Origin: Chamaecrista fasciculata | Lineage: Eukaryota; Streptophyta; Magnoliopsida; Fabales; Fabaceae | Reading direction: 5' to 3' | NCBI GenBank assembly: GCA_003254925.1 | Contig: QANZ01051002.1 | Span: 1-64,000 of the forward strand | DNA: 64,000 nucleotides | Shown here: positions 11,901 to 23,028 of the stretch, piece by piece | Position numbering within the stretch: the stretch's first letter is position 1 | Layout of the letters: the number at the start of each line of letters is the position of its first letter | Notes under the pieces: generated by a model | The model's database searches: none | The model's input: only the letters and a program-made list of their open reading frames with translations | What the model was told of the DNA's origin: nothing | Program-made: the position numbers and the translations under genes

Positions 11901-14900
11901 TTTTGTTTTTAACTTTTTATTCTCTATTTTTTAAAATGTTTTTATTTTCTATATTTCAAAATTATAGTTCTATGAAGTTATTTTGTGAAAATATTGAAAT
12001 TGTCTAAAATGATGTTTAAAAGGTTTTCTGTATTTGATTATTATTAAATGATGATTTCAATATGTTTAAAAGGTCTGTTTTTTTTTTTTAAATAAAAAAG
12101 GATGATAGTTATTTTGTGAAAATATTGAAATCGTCTTTTTGACATTTCTTCTTTTTAACCTATTTTGAAAAATAAAGGGCCAACCCAGTTTGAGTTTCAC
12201 TTGGTGGGGGTGCTGGGAAGGGAATATACTAGGCAACCTTACCCATGCTTTATGCAGAAAGGTTGATTCGAACATGTGTCCTCAGACCCCATGCAGGCGT
12301 GCTTACCGTTGAGCCAAGCCGGCCCTTCCTATTTTGAAAAATATTTCTGAAAAAAAATTCCCCTTAAATCGTATTGCTCACACTTCAGTCATATTTTTTT
12401 AATTTCAATGAAAATGATATTGAAAATGGTGAAGGCAACGACACTCTTAATTTGTTCTCAGAAGACTGAGACCCAATGCTCTGTTCTCTTTCTTCTATTG
12501 ACCAGTCAAGCTGTTAATCGTTATTGTTTATGACTGATGAGCATGACATGTTAATGTGGTGGCTTTTAGGTTATGCCTCTAACTCCGCTTGAACATTTTA
12601 TTAGCTGGAAGAGTTTTTACCCCCCCCCCCCCCCCCCCCCCCCNCCCCCCCCCTCTTGGGATTTAACAACAAAGAATTCATTCCATCTCAGTAATGATTT
12701 CTCTATGCATTTTCATCCATCTTGGTTCATTTGCATATGTAGATGCTTATCTATATGTTGTTTTGTGGACTGTATTGTCAATGCAGGTTATCAGTACTGC
12801 AAGGACTTGCAACTGTATTTTAATTGTTCTTGATGCAATAAAGCCTATAACTCATAAGCGGCTTATAGAAAAAGAGCTTGAGGGATTTGGCATAAGGTAA
12901 AGTTTGATGTTGATTTCTATTGTTTCTGTGATGTCATTGTTTGTCTGGACTCTGGCCATATTGACCTCCACATTTACTTAGTGTTTCGTTAACTGTTTCA
13001 ATGAGTCCAATTGATTTTTCTGTTCTATTTCAAACATGTTTATTCTTTACGTAGCATGGGTATGATGAATGAAGACAATGACATTTAGCATTTTGAATGT
13101 TAAAGAAAGCATTCTGGGTATTGGTTGATGGCAGCTGTTGCACCCATAGGCCCTGGAGCAACTTTGGTTTGCTTTGGGTTTTTAGTGGAAATCTTGGTGA
13201 TAAACTACAAATGGATGTAATTCACTCTTGATGAGGCTTGCTTCCTGATTGAGTATTTGGGGATGCAGACCTTTATAAGTTAGTCTCCACATCCTTGTCC
13301 ACGTCTTGTTTTAATTGTAAATTCTTTGTCACTGACATTAATGAAAGGATGAAACATTGTTGGTAGTAATTGCAGACCTATATAATTTAGTCTCCCTTGG
13401 CCTCTTTCTTAATTGTGTGTTTGTCTCTTTTAAGTTTAACAGTTGTAGTAATTTTGACTTTGAGTGGAGAGTGAAATAGGTAGCTTCAGCTGTTTGGGGT
13501 TTAGTCCTCCAGGCTATGTTGTTTTATTTATTTTATTTTTTTGGCCAAATTGCTACGTTGTTTTATGGTGGATACATATTTGAATGCACAAATGTCAAAT
13601 TTTAGAAAATAATTGAATTGAATTAGCTTGGGTCTGTGAGTTCTTGCCTATTATGTTCTGAGTTTCTGTTGAAATGCAGTAGCTCTTTGGGGTTGTTTGC
13701 ATGTGTTCTTCACTTTTTTGATATATTTTGTTTTTTGAGCTTTATTATCTTTGGCTACTAGCCATTCAGATTATCAAATTTTTTTGTACTGTATTTTTTA
13801 TGTTTTTGAATTACCTACTTAGTTTCTGAGATTTTCTTGTTTCTATATTCTCATCCTCTGTAAGATCTATGTCTCATACTCATTGCATTTACAATTTATT
13901 CTGTGGATGTAGGTTAAACAAAGAGCCACCGAATCTGACTTTTAGGAAGAAAGATAAAGGTGGAATTAATCTCACTTCAACTGTGACCAACACACATCTG
14001 GATCTTGAGACAGTGAGAGCTATATGTAGTGAGTATAGAATGCACAATGCGGATATTACCCTCAGGTATGATGCCACTGCTGATGACTTGATAGACGTCA
14101 TTGAGGGAAGTAGAGTATACATGCCTTGTATCTATGTGGTGAACAAGATTGATCAGATTACTCTTGAGGAATTGGAGATCTTGGATAAATTACCTCATTA
14201 CTGCCCTATCAGGTAATTTTTTTCATTAGGTCATCTTTGTTTTCATGATCTGAAATTTTCTTGTATGAAGACAAAATATTATCATCCTAGTAGCCTTGTA
14301 TATATTTATACAACATATATGGATTTGAGGCCTTTTAGCTACTGGTCCCAAGATTATTTATATTAAATATAGACACAAGGAAATAAGAAAGGAAAGTCAA
14401 AATATGTGTGGATTTTATCATCTTTATCTGTGGTTTTCTGGTTTGGGTATTTTTTTCTTGCGGTAATTGGAAGCTGTCCTTCATTTGGGTTGGACTTTTT
14501 TTGTTTTGTTTTAACTATGATACTATCTAAAACGGATCATAGTGTACCCATGGCATATCCCTGATACTTATCTGGTACAGATCCACTGGCTTATGAGATG
14601 TAATCATGCTTAATCGGTCATAGTTTTTAGTATCTAGTATGGATACTGAAGTGTCCCCGCCCCTCCCCCCCCCCGGTCCTCAAACACCTCCCTTTAAAAA
14701 AAAAAAAACACTCTCCTTTCCTGGCCACTGCCAGAACAGTCTATTGGCATTAATTAAACAATCTTTCCCGTCAAAAGCCATATAAAATTTTATTTATTCT
14801 GCAGTGCTCACCTAGAGTGGAATCTTGATGGTCTGCTGGAGAAAGTTTGGGAGTATTTAAATTTGACTCGTATTTATACCAAGCCCAAAGGTATGAATCC

Positions 14901-15781
14901 TGACTATGAAGACCCTGTAATATTATCATCTAGGAGGAGGACTATTGAGGACTTCTGCACTCGCATTCACAAGGATATGCTCAAACAGTATAAATAGTGA
15001 GTACCTCTCATAATTTGATACAAGATTTATCCATTTGAAATACTTGGCAATTTTCTGTCATGACTTGAAGGGTCAAAATTTTAGCTTTATTTATATAAAT
15101 CTGTTCACTGTGATGATCCCTTCTGTCTCAAACATGATTGTGGACATTCTGCTTACCGTTATGATGGATAGAATGATTGCTTAAATAACCAAGTCTAGGA
15201 TAACTTCTTGTTTTTAGCCTATATATTCATTAGCACCTGGCATTTTGCTTATTTTAATTACAATGACAGTACTGACTGGCTGATGAATTTGATATTTATG
15301 AGGTTCATTTGAATTTGAACTTTTTATATATAGATTGGTGTTTGTTTGGGGGAGGNTGTGTTTTGAATCTCCGCTCTCTGCTGTGGTTGGGGTGGGTTGT
15401 TGTTTCAGTTAGTCTACATGTCCTATATGGACTTGACACCTTCCAACTCTGTATTCCATGTTTTATTTATTTATATTTTGGTTCTAATTGCTTTTTGTTT
15501 TGTTTGTTGTTATTGCCTCACCTTGTTCTTTGTATGGTGCTTACATTTATCAAATAATGCAGTGCTTTGGTATGGGGTTCTAGTGCGAAACACAAGCCTC
15601 AAAGAGTTGGCAAGGTCTGTATTTTGTTATTTTTATTCTTTTCTTTTTTTAATCTGTGTTTCTGATTTTCCCCCTTAATAATAATTTTGGGAATATAATA
15701 TGCTATCTGGGATTTATAATTACGTACCAGGAGCATGAACTTGAGGATGAAGATGTTGTTCAGATCATTAAGAAAGTATAA
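8938..15781 (+). CDS. DRG1: DRG1-type developmentally regulated GTP-binding protein
   Basis: Ten exons: 8938-8979, 9616-9669, 10344-10517, 11045-11116, 11588-11647, 12787-12896, 13913-14212, 14805-14996, 15563-15614, 15731-15781. Together they give 368 residues, matching DRG1 (367-369). DRGs are Obg-related GTPases of the cytoplasm that bind a DFRP partner and associate with polysomes. Seen here: N-terminal helical segment; G1 GFPSVGKST (about 71-79); G3 DLPG (about 117-120); S5D2L insert with [17 protein letters not shown]4 NKID (about 248-251); G5 SAH; and a C-terminal TGS domain ending [15 protein letters not shown]. All motifs are intact and splice phases agree. This is the orthologue of human DRG1 and of Arabidopsis At4g39520, which some databases call DRG3. 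The ATG at 8938 is the start conserved in the family (MxxxMQKIKxIEDEMARTQ). Confidence 0.96.
10103..10128. repeat. (GT)n microsatellite in DRG1 intron 2
   Basis: About 12 GT dinucleotides in a row. Confidence 0.9.
12175..12327 (-). mobile_element. tRNA-derived SINE in DRG1 intron 5
   Basis: Perfect 16-bp direct repeats CCTATTTTGAAAAATA flank it (12159-12174 and 12328-12343). Read on the minus strand it starts GGGCCGGCTTGGCTCAACGG, with a pol III A box (TGGCTCAACGG) and a B box (TGTTCGAATC), as expected for a tRNA-like head. The short body resembles Au-type plant SINEs, though the family name is a guess. The perfect duplications imply a fairly recent insertion. Confidence 0.85.
12620..12653. 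repeat. Poly(C) run with one N in DRG1 intron 5
   Basis: A run of 33 C with an N at 12644. Its length is not reliable. Confidence 0.9.
13513..13566 (-). mobile_element. Micro-retroposon scar in DRG1 intron 6
   Basis: GCTATGTTGTTTTAT (13513-13527) and GCTACGTTGTTTTAT (13552-13566) flank an insert which on the minus strand reads AATTTGGCC followed by an A-rich tail. Confidence 0.55.
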
Positions 15782-17190
15782 TTTACTTTGAAGTTATTCA
15801 AGATGGCATATGTAAACTAATCAGAAAGCGAGCCAGGTAAATTGGTATAACGTTCTGAGCAGGATCTCATGTTGTGTCTTTCTTCTGGAGGGTCTCAGTT
15901 GCACTTCCCATCACTTGTATCTTTCTTTTCAGTTGGGAATTAGCTAGATTATGGTGCTGCTTGATGTGTAGTTTATCCATTTTGTGGTCAAGCAATGCCA
16001 CCTGTAAAACCTGTGGTTTGGCACGTGCATTGTGGGTGCTACACATGCCCGTAGGAATTAGCCGGTATTATCATCGTGTCAGTATCTTTTATTGACATTA
16101 AATGGGGTTTGTTAGCTAGAGATATTTGTCAAAAATTCAGCAGTTATGTTGGCAGATGATTTACTTTATTAGTTAGTTCAATGCTAAGATTTTCTTTATT
16201 AGAGATAGAGATTCTTGATGGTTGTCTCCTATCCCTCAGCCAGCCCACATTTTGGTTTATAAAATTTGACTCTCTTGATTAGAGATGGCTTTGGATTGTT
16301 AATTTCTCACATGCAACAATGAACAAGATCACTGATTCCATGACTTTGATTTCTTGAATTAAGCTGCAGGTCTAGGTCTTACACTAAAGAATGCTTAGAT
16401 CTTTAACTACCTGTCATTACTTATCAATACATGTTTAGAAATTAGGATACTTTTAAGTAACAGAGTTTAAATTTTTAAGAAATTGAGCTATCTATTTATA
16501 AGATTTTTAAGGTTCAAATAGTTGCATCATATTTCGTTTGATTAAACTAATCCATTAGTTTTTGTAATTTTTAATTGGGTTTTTACAGCCTCTATTTTTG
16601 TAATTGGCTCTTTATTCTTTCTTTCATTTTACTAGTGATTGAGTTATGTTAAATAAAACTATTTGTTTTTTAGAAGTTTAGTAACGCGACAGTTGAAAAA
16701 ATGCTTAAGTTTATTTGAAGTTTAGTAAGTGTTTAATTAGTAAAATGTTACAAAATAATAATATAGTTTTAATTTAAAAGGAACATAAAAAACAAAATCG
16801 CCAACTATAGGAGTTTTATTCATTAGGAGAAACAGAGTTGCCTTCGAGTGGTGTGGTTTTCAGGTAAAGAACACTTTCCTCGGCCATAGCCTTCTGATGA
16901 GCAATTTCATATTGCTTTTGGTGGTGTGGTTCATTTTTTTATTTGGCCAAAAGAATCATTTTATTTCTTTGTACTGCCCAGAGGAGCACGACAAATCTGT
17001 CCCATGGATTGCATCTTGAGTCTTGACACAAGATCAGTAAAGCAACAAGAACGACAGAAACTCAATTAAGATTTTAACTTCCTGAACTGAAAAAGCATTT
17101 TCTTTTTCTTTTATTAGACAAAGAGGAGATTATTGGAAAACTTGAAAGGAAGCTCCGGATGGAAATCTAGGATATGTCAAGAGCAGCCAA
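15782..17190. other. DRG1 3' UTR, then AT-rich spacer
   Basis: The first few hundred bases after the stop carry the DRG1 3' UTR (end not determined). The rest has no open frame with family resemblance. Confidence 0.4.
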
Positions 17191-17764
17191 TAGGGGTGTT
17201 CACGGGCTGGGTTGGGTTTAGGGCGGGTTGGTTCGGGCTCACTAATTTATTTGGCGGATTGGGTTGGGTTGGGCTAAAGAAAATAATTGAGTCAACTCAA
17301 ACCAACCCAAACGAAACAGTGGCGGGTTGGTTTGGGTTGGGTTGGCGGGTTAGCCCATACTAATTTTTTTTATTTTTTATATATTTATTTTATAAAAAAA
17401 ATTGGTCCCTCTTAAATTTTTTTCTTTAATTTGGTCCTTCACAATTTGTTTTTTATGGATTAAATTGAGAATAAAAATTTATTAATTGACCAAATTGTAA
17501 AAATAATATTATTTGTGATATTAAAATATAATTTTGACTAAATAAAATTAATTTTATTTTTTATTTAATATTTTTGCGGGCCGGCGGGTTGGGTTGGGTT
17601 GAGCGGGCTCAAAATCTTGAAAACTGCAGCCCAACCCAAACCACAGCGGGCTCAACTTTTTGAACCCAAACCAACCCGCCAGCCCAACCCAAATCAACCC
17701 AAACTAGTGGGTTGGGTTGGTTTTAGCGGGTTGGCGGATTGGCCCAACCCAATGAACACCCCTA
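17191..17764. mobile_element. hAT-type MITE rich in GGGTTGGGTTGG repeats, 574 bp
   Basis: Termini TAGGGGTGTTCA and TGAACACCCCTA are perfect inverted repeats. The flanks contain CAGCCAA at 17184-17190 and 17766-17772; with the next base they form an 8-bp duplication with one mismatch, as for hAT. Subterminal regions are arrays of GGGTTGG on one side and CCAACCC on the other, so it can fold into a long hairpin. The Gly/Trp- and Pro/Asn-rich frames here are not genes. Confidence 0.85.
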
Positions 17765-18350
17765 ACAGCCAAGACAGTTCTTACAAGTTCGGTTGTGACT
17801 GACTCCTGTGGTTTATCACCTATCTGTGATTAACCTCAACGATTACTTCCCTGATAACGGTAATCGTATAATTCGTAATGAGAGGAATGGATCATGAAAT
17901 ATCATGCGTTTGAAGATGTTAGCTTGGAGAAACATCACCAGTCCTAAAAAGAATTTAAGGTAAAGCAATATCGAATTCTTGAGGGTAATAGTTTACGGAC
18001 CAAACGAAAATGATGGTTGTCATTTGAAGATGAATCTTTGTTCTAAAACTTGCAAAAAATATTGTCATAGAAGGGAGGCGGTTAATTTCTGTTTAAGTTA
18101 TTCGGAGAGCGGGGAATTGAAAGTTAATAGTTGTGTACATATATCTATATCTATACTTCGGTTTTTGTACTTTAATGGGACACTCACCCACTTTAAGGAC
18201 GCAGATGACCAAAAAAAATTTTTATGTATCAAAATGGGTTACGGGTTACTTTAGCCCATCTCTCATTTTGGTACGGACCAATCAGGCTGTGCCACGTGAC
18301 ATAACCTAATTCAGATTCGGAGAGTCAACGGACTGACACACGTCAGCCCA

Positions 18351-18417
18351 GAGGCGCGCTGCTCTAGCGCGCCTCCAGACTTCCTTTTTGACCGGCCCAA
18401 CGGTCAGTCAAAAAGGA
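18351..18417. promoter_or_regulatory. Two adjacent perfect or near-perfect hairpins before a TATA box
   Basis: GAGGCGCGCT-GCTCT-AGCGCGCCTC (18351-18375) is a 10-bp perfect stem. TTCCTTTTTGACCG and its near-complement CGGTCAGTCAAAAAGGAA (18380-18417) form a second. They sit 35-100 bp before TATAAATA at 18452 and stand out as GC-rich in an AT-rich region. Their role is unknown. Confidence 0.55.
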
Positions 18418-18451
18418 ATTTAATTGGGGGAGCTCCGTTGGCTTCCTTCCC

Positions 18452-18459
18452 TATAAATA
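18452..18459 (+). promoter_or_regulatory. TATA box of the Mutator-type transcription unit
   Basis: TATAAATA. The transcript likely starts about 30 bp downstream, in GT-rich then GAGA-rich sequence. Two candidate 5'-UTR introns follow (GTATGT at about 18671; GTAAGT at about 18836, with acceptor TTATTAG just before the ATG at 19541). Confidence 0.5.
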
Positions 18460-18839
18460 TGAATGTGTTGTGTGTGTTTGTGTATGTATTATGTTGTGCA
18501 TGTGTTTGAAATCAGAGAGAGTGAAGAAGTGAGAAAGAAAGAAAGAGTTGTGTATGAGAGTGAAAATTGAAGATAAGTGTTAGTGTGAGTGATTTGTGAG
18601 TAAAAAGTGTTAAGGTTTGTGTTTTGTGACTAAGAAAGGTGAAGAAAAGGAAGAAGAGGAAAAAAAAAAGGTATGTATTTTATGTATGTGTTAATTAATT
18701 TAAGATATTTTTTTTGGCCGAAAATTTTAAAAATTATTTTGTTGTGTTGTGTTGTGTTAATTTTAAAAATTGTTTTTTTTTTTAATTTTAAATAGGAGAA
18801 AGAAGGAGAAGAAAAAGGAAGAGGAGATTAAGGGGTAAG

Positions 18840-19530
18840 TGGATAGTTATTTTAATTAATTTTAAGAGATATAATTTTTTAAATATTGTTGTTAGAGATA
18901 AAATTGTTAGATAAATTCTTAATATAGTGTGTTAATTAATTTATTTGTTAGATAAAAATGTTAGATAAAATATTTATAATTTTCTTAGATAATGTTAGTT
19001 AGTTTATTTGTTAGATAAAATATTAGAAAATTACTAAAATGACTTTGTTAAAGATATGTTGGATAAAATGGTTAGAGATAATGTTGGATAAAATTCTTAG
19101 ATAAAATTGTTGTTAGAGATAATTTTTAAAAAAATATTGTTGTTAGACTAAATTGTATAATATCTAATTTAGTATGTTAGTTCATTTATTTGTTAGATAA
19201 AATATTAGATAATTTTTAGATAATTTTTAATATGGTATTTTAGTTAATTTATTTGTTAGATAAAGTTAGATAAACTATTAGATATTTATGAAAATAATAT
19301 TTGTAGAGATAATGTTGGATAAAATTATTGTTATTAGATAATGGTAGTTAATTTATTTGTTAGAAAAAATATTAGATAATTATTAAAATATCTTTGTTAG
19401 AGAGATTATATTGGATAAAATTGTTAGATAACATATTTGATAAGTTGTAAAATAATATTTAATTTAATATGTTAGTTAATTTATTTGTTAGATAAAAATG
19501 TTAGACGATAATTTTATTTAAATTTTATTT
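18840..19530 (+). repeat. Degenerate GTTAGATAAAAT repeats in a 5'-UTR intron
   Basis: More than twenty loose copies of GTTAGATAAAAT / TTAGTTAATTTATTTG fill the putative second 5'-UTR intron. Splice-like ends flank the array. It has no coding potential. Confidence 0.6.
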
Positions 19531-19540
19531 ATTAGACAAA

Positions 19541-20548
19541 ATGTCAAGGAGGGTCAGAGACTTGGTATATAGTCATGGAACAATCTCTACCGGTGTCTAT
19601 GGGGTTATGTTTGAATCTGAACGGAAAATAATCATTACGTTGTCAAGTGAAATTACGTTCAAAGGATTGAGGGAATTGATTAGGGAGAAACTTGTGCTTT
19701 CTCCTCTTGAAGAGATCTCTTCTATCGTGTATAGATTGCCAGTAAGTTTTCAAAATCCTAGATATATCTACACGTCCTTCTACTTAGCAAGTGATTATGA
19801 TGTGAGCACAATGTTGGAAACACATATAGAATGGATGGCAAACTCAATAGTTGAGTTGTATGTAGAAGTGGTGCAAGCCGCATTTGATTTAAACACTACA
19901 ATGCTCCATGACATGGAAGAAGTCCCTTTGGAGAACTCCAATTTTTTTTCTCCACCCAGCGTCAGAGAGACAGCGACTGAATACTTTGCATCTTCGAGTT
20001 GGAGCGGCCAGTGTTTGACCCATCTTACACCCGTCCGTCACAATCCCTTGGAGGCATGGATAATATAGCTGGATATAGTATGGGGCCGAGCTCTTCCCAC
20101 CAAACAGTTAATAGTGATGACGATGACGACTACGATCCTGTAGATTCATGTCCGCCTTCTGAGGAAGAGTCGCTTGATAGTTCAATTGATCCTAATTCTG
20201 ATGACGAGATGAATGATGGAGCAGGTGTTGTTCCTGCCCTGCCGGCCATATCTCGAGAGTATCGTCGTCCGACCTACAATTTTTTTAATGAAATTGACAT
20301 GGAGGCGGCCCGCAATCCTGAGCATGTTGATGAAATCTATGATGATGCAGAATTGTATAAAGGGAAGATGTATCAAACAAAAGCTGCATTCAAGCTAGCC
20401 ATAAAATTATTTTCGGTCAGGGAGGGGCGGGATTTCATAGTGTACAAGTCGGGCCAGATGGCGGAAGAGTACAGATGCAAGTATTATATGCAGCCGCCAC
20501 AGAAATGCCCGTGGAGGATTAGGGCTGCTATTTTGAACAAGACTAGCC
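19541..20548 (+). CDS. MULE (Mutator-like) transposase, N-terminal part only
   Basis: From ATG at 19541 (MSRRVRDLVYSHGT) the protein matches the PB1-like N-terminal region of plant MuDR-type transposases. After about 19,985 the matching frame changes: the first frame stops at 20068 while the continuation (FDPSYTRPSQSLGG, then an acidic SDDDDDYDP stretch) is in another frame. This second frame carries the Mutator DNA-binding domain (LYKGKMYQTKAAFKLAIKLF ... YRCKYY...CPWRIRA). The catalytic DDE core, SWIM zinc finger and remaining several hundred residues of a Mutator transposase are missing: at about 20,548 the sequence passes straight into a PIF/Harbinger end. As it stands it cannot be a working transposase. 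Confidence 0.75.
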
Positions 20549-20855
20549 CGTGGATCATTCTAGCTTGCGCAACACTATTGAACGTGCCTTTGGAGTGTTG
20601 AAGCAAAAGTTTAGAATCTTGCGGCTACCGCAACCATATTCGTATGGCAAGCAAGTCGGGATAGTTGTTGCTACATTGGCGTTGCACAATTTCATCCGTG
20701 AACAGATGGTGTACGATGAAGACTTCATACGCTATTCACAGGATGAGTTTGATGGAATCGACGACAACGACGACGATAGCGAAGAAATTGTCCCCGATTC
20801 GTCTATCGTGGACGAGACACGGGATGAAATTGTGCGCTTGTGGCGGCCGCAATGA
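20549..20855 (+). CDS. PIF/Harbinger transposase C-terminal fragment fused to the MULE piece
   Basis: The frame begins DHSSLRNTIERAFGVLKQKF and continues through ALHNFIRE to an acidic tail ending RDEIVRLWRPQ. HSSLRN.IER.FGVLK and the LHNFIR block are hallmarks of the end of the PIF/Harbinger DDE nuclease, including its last catalytic acidic residue in IER. Nothing of the earlier catalytic domain is present. The piece starts exactly where the Mutator similarity ends, in a different frame from the second MULE frame, so this is a DNA-level chimera rather than a clean protein fusion. Confidence 0.8.
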
Positions 20856-21117
20856 ACCTCTTTCTTTACTATGATCTCCAACTTTGTTAGATGAATTAAT
20901 TTCCTATATGTACTTGTGATTTAATATTGATGTCAATAATCAATGAAGAATTGGTGTAATGAATTAATGTTGGAATAGAGGTAATAAATTTTAATGACAT
21001 TCATACAAAACCATCGAAGATAAGTATCCCACAACGCTGGACCGGAGAAATAGTTGGTGGAACGCATAGGACTATTTGGTATACTGAAAGGGGATAAAAT
21101 GGTCCACCGATTTGGGA
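20856..21117. other. Short spacer before the tandem array
   Basis: No gene seen. The last 60 bases begin to resemble the repeat unit (GGTCCACCGATTTGGGACTG). Confidence 0.4.
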
Positions 21118-21600
21118 CTGGTCCACCGCTGAGGCACTGAAAATTTCCTTTGGCATCAATCGGTACACCGTTGCTCATAATCGGTGCGCTAGTGATGAAG
21201 TTTTTGATGAACAAACATAAGAGGCCCTGAATTTCAGTACACCAACTCCTCAATCGGTCCACTGATAAGGCACTGTAAATTTACTATGGCAACAATCGGT
21301 ACACCGTTCCACAATATCGGTGCGCTATTCATGAAGTTTTTGATGAACAAACAAAAGAGGCCCTGAATTTCGGTGCACCAAATACTCAATCGGTCCACCG
21401 ATAAGGCACTGTAAATTTACTATGGCAACAATCGGTACACCGTTCCACAATATCGATGCGCTATTCATGAAGTTGTTTTATGAACAAACATAAGAGGCCC
21501 TGAATTTCGGTGCATCAACTCCTCAATCGGTCCACCGATTATGCACTGTGATATGAATATAAATGAACTCGGTCCACCGTTCTACAATTTCGGCGGACCA
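21118..21600. repeat. Tandem array of a 137-bp unit, three and a half copies
   Basis: Units begin at 21118, 21255, 21391 and 21528 with CGGTCCACCG or a variant. Each carries ATCGGTACACCGTT and TATCGGTGCGCTA, so CGGT/ACCG half-palindromes recur about every 40 bp. The array ends just before a TATA box, in an arrangement that could bind a protein. Copies 2 and 3 are most alike; the last half copy is the most changed. Confidence 0.85.
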
Positions 21601-21610
21601 AATGTCGGCC

Positions 21611-21618
21611 TATATAAG
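21611..21618 (+). promoter_or_regulatory. TATA box of the plant transposon protein gene
   Basis: TATATAAG directly after the 137-bp array and about 130 bp before the first ATG (21749). Confidence 0.5.
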
Positions 21619-21899
21619 TAATTGGCGGCCCATTCCTTCATTATTTTAACCCTAATCTGATTTTGAGCATTCCCCAGCCTCTAGCGCACATTTCTCTCCA
21701 AACCCTAACGACAATCTCCAAACCCTAACGCACAATTCTCCTTCAACGATGTCTGCTTCAACTGTCCGACGATCCAAAAATGCACAAAACGCACCGGGGG
21801 CTTCTTCTTCAACTGTCCGACGATCCAAAAATGCACAAAACGCAGCGATGGAGGCTTCTTCATGAGGGGGTCCATCGCGGCCAACGTCACTAACGACCA

Positions 21900-23028
21900 G
21901 TGAAGCTTAGCCGGCTTGTGCTCGAATGCCGGTATGTCGATTTTCCTTTTATTGATGAACATCTTCCAGAATGTTCACAGATTCTGAGGACTGCAAGGTT
22001 GGACACATTGGTCGGAAATAAGTCCAAATATTGTCCTCATGTTGTTAGATGTTTTTATTCGAATATGAAGTTTAGTAGTAAAGATAATACCATTATTTCA
22101 AATGTTAGGGGTGAAAATGTTAGTATAGATGAGAATAAGTTGGGCGCTTGGTTGAATTTGCCCTGTACTGGTCTAAAGCTTGATTCGTCATCACTTAGCA
22201 AGCTCCATAACTATAACAAACAAGCTGTTGAGAAACGATTAATGGAATCTCCTGACCATGTTGGGAAGGTCATTGTTTCAAGAATGTCTTTAGATTATAA
22301 AATTTTGATGCATGTAATTGTGTATTGCATTACCCATAAGTCAGGAAGCTACACCACCCCCAATGAACTTGAGAATTATCTGATGTTCTTTTTGTTGGAG
22401 GGTATAGAGGTCAACATACCCTATATGCTAATCCGTAGAATGGGCAAGTGTTGCCAAAAAGACGGCACACCACTCGCGTATGCCTCTCTGGTCACAAGGA
22501 TTTTGCAGTTCCACAATATTTCCCCTTTCCATGTTAAGGATGTCACCCCCAAAGCAGTGGATCAACTATGCATTGCAAGGATGGGACACTATTTGATCAA
22601 CAATGAATGGACATCTAAATTTGGTACGATACCGTTTAATCTTTTACATTTAATCATTTTGTTAGTTAACGATTTATTATTTGCATATGTCAGTATGTGT
22701 ATTTCTTGACCGTTCATAACCTTCTTCTTTCTTCCTTTGTTGACTAGTTCCGGGGGAAATACATGTTGAAGAACCACGCGGGGAAGATGACAACTGTGAT
22801 GGTGGGGGAGTTCACCCGATGGACCAGCCCTCAATCCCGCATATCTTGCAACCTTTTCTTGAAGGGATGGAGAAGCGGCTGGTTGACCAGATGGCAGCGT
22901 TGGAACAGAGACTGCTCCAACGCATGGACGGGATGGACGCTCACATGGAAGACCTGAGATTGCAGGTCAAAGACCTAGATGACCATGTTGAAGCGTACGT
23001 CTTCGACGCGAGGCACGAACAAGATTGA
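21900..23028 (+). CDS. Putative plant transposon protein (PF20167-like)
   Basis: Two coding segments are clear: to 22623 (donor GTACGA) and 22748-23028 (acceptor GACTAG). The first has the PF20167-type block: FYSNMKF, a short insert, VRGENVSIDE, then LGAWLNLPCTGLKL, and a histidine/aromatic block near the exon end. The second is a coiled coil rich in Met, Arg and Gln (EKRLVDQMAALEQRL) ending HEQD. The family function is unknown; it is abundant in plant transposon-rich DNA. No ATG opens the conserved frame near 21900: an upstream ATG (21749) starts a short frame with a duplicated STVRRSKNAQNA that stops at 21864. The 5' part is therefore either spliced in a way I cannot see or decayed. Confidence 0.65.

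Noticed and set aside
12150-12345. A tRNA gene in DRG1 intron 5
   Set aside because: The A and B boxes are present, but there is no acceptor stem or anticodon arm and long direct repeats flank the whole, so it is a SINE.
17133-17802. Gly/Trp-rich and Pro/Asn-rich frames
   Set aside because: They are translations of the GGGTTGGG-type repeats of the hAT-type MITE and change sense at its centre.
19541-20855. Domesticated transposase gene
   Set aside because: The protein parts lie in three frames and lack most catalytic residues, so a conserved host function is not supported by this sequence alone.
21118-21600. Satellite DNA or centromeric repeat
   Set aside because: Only three and a half copies, placed directly before a promoter; too few for a satellite array.
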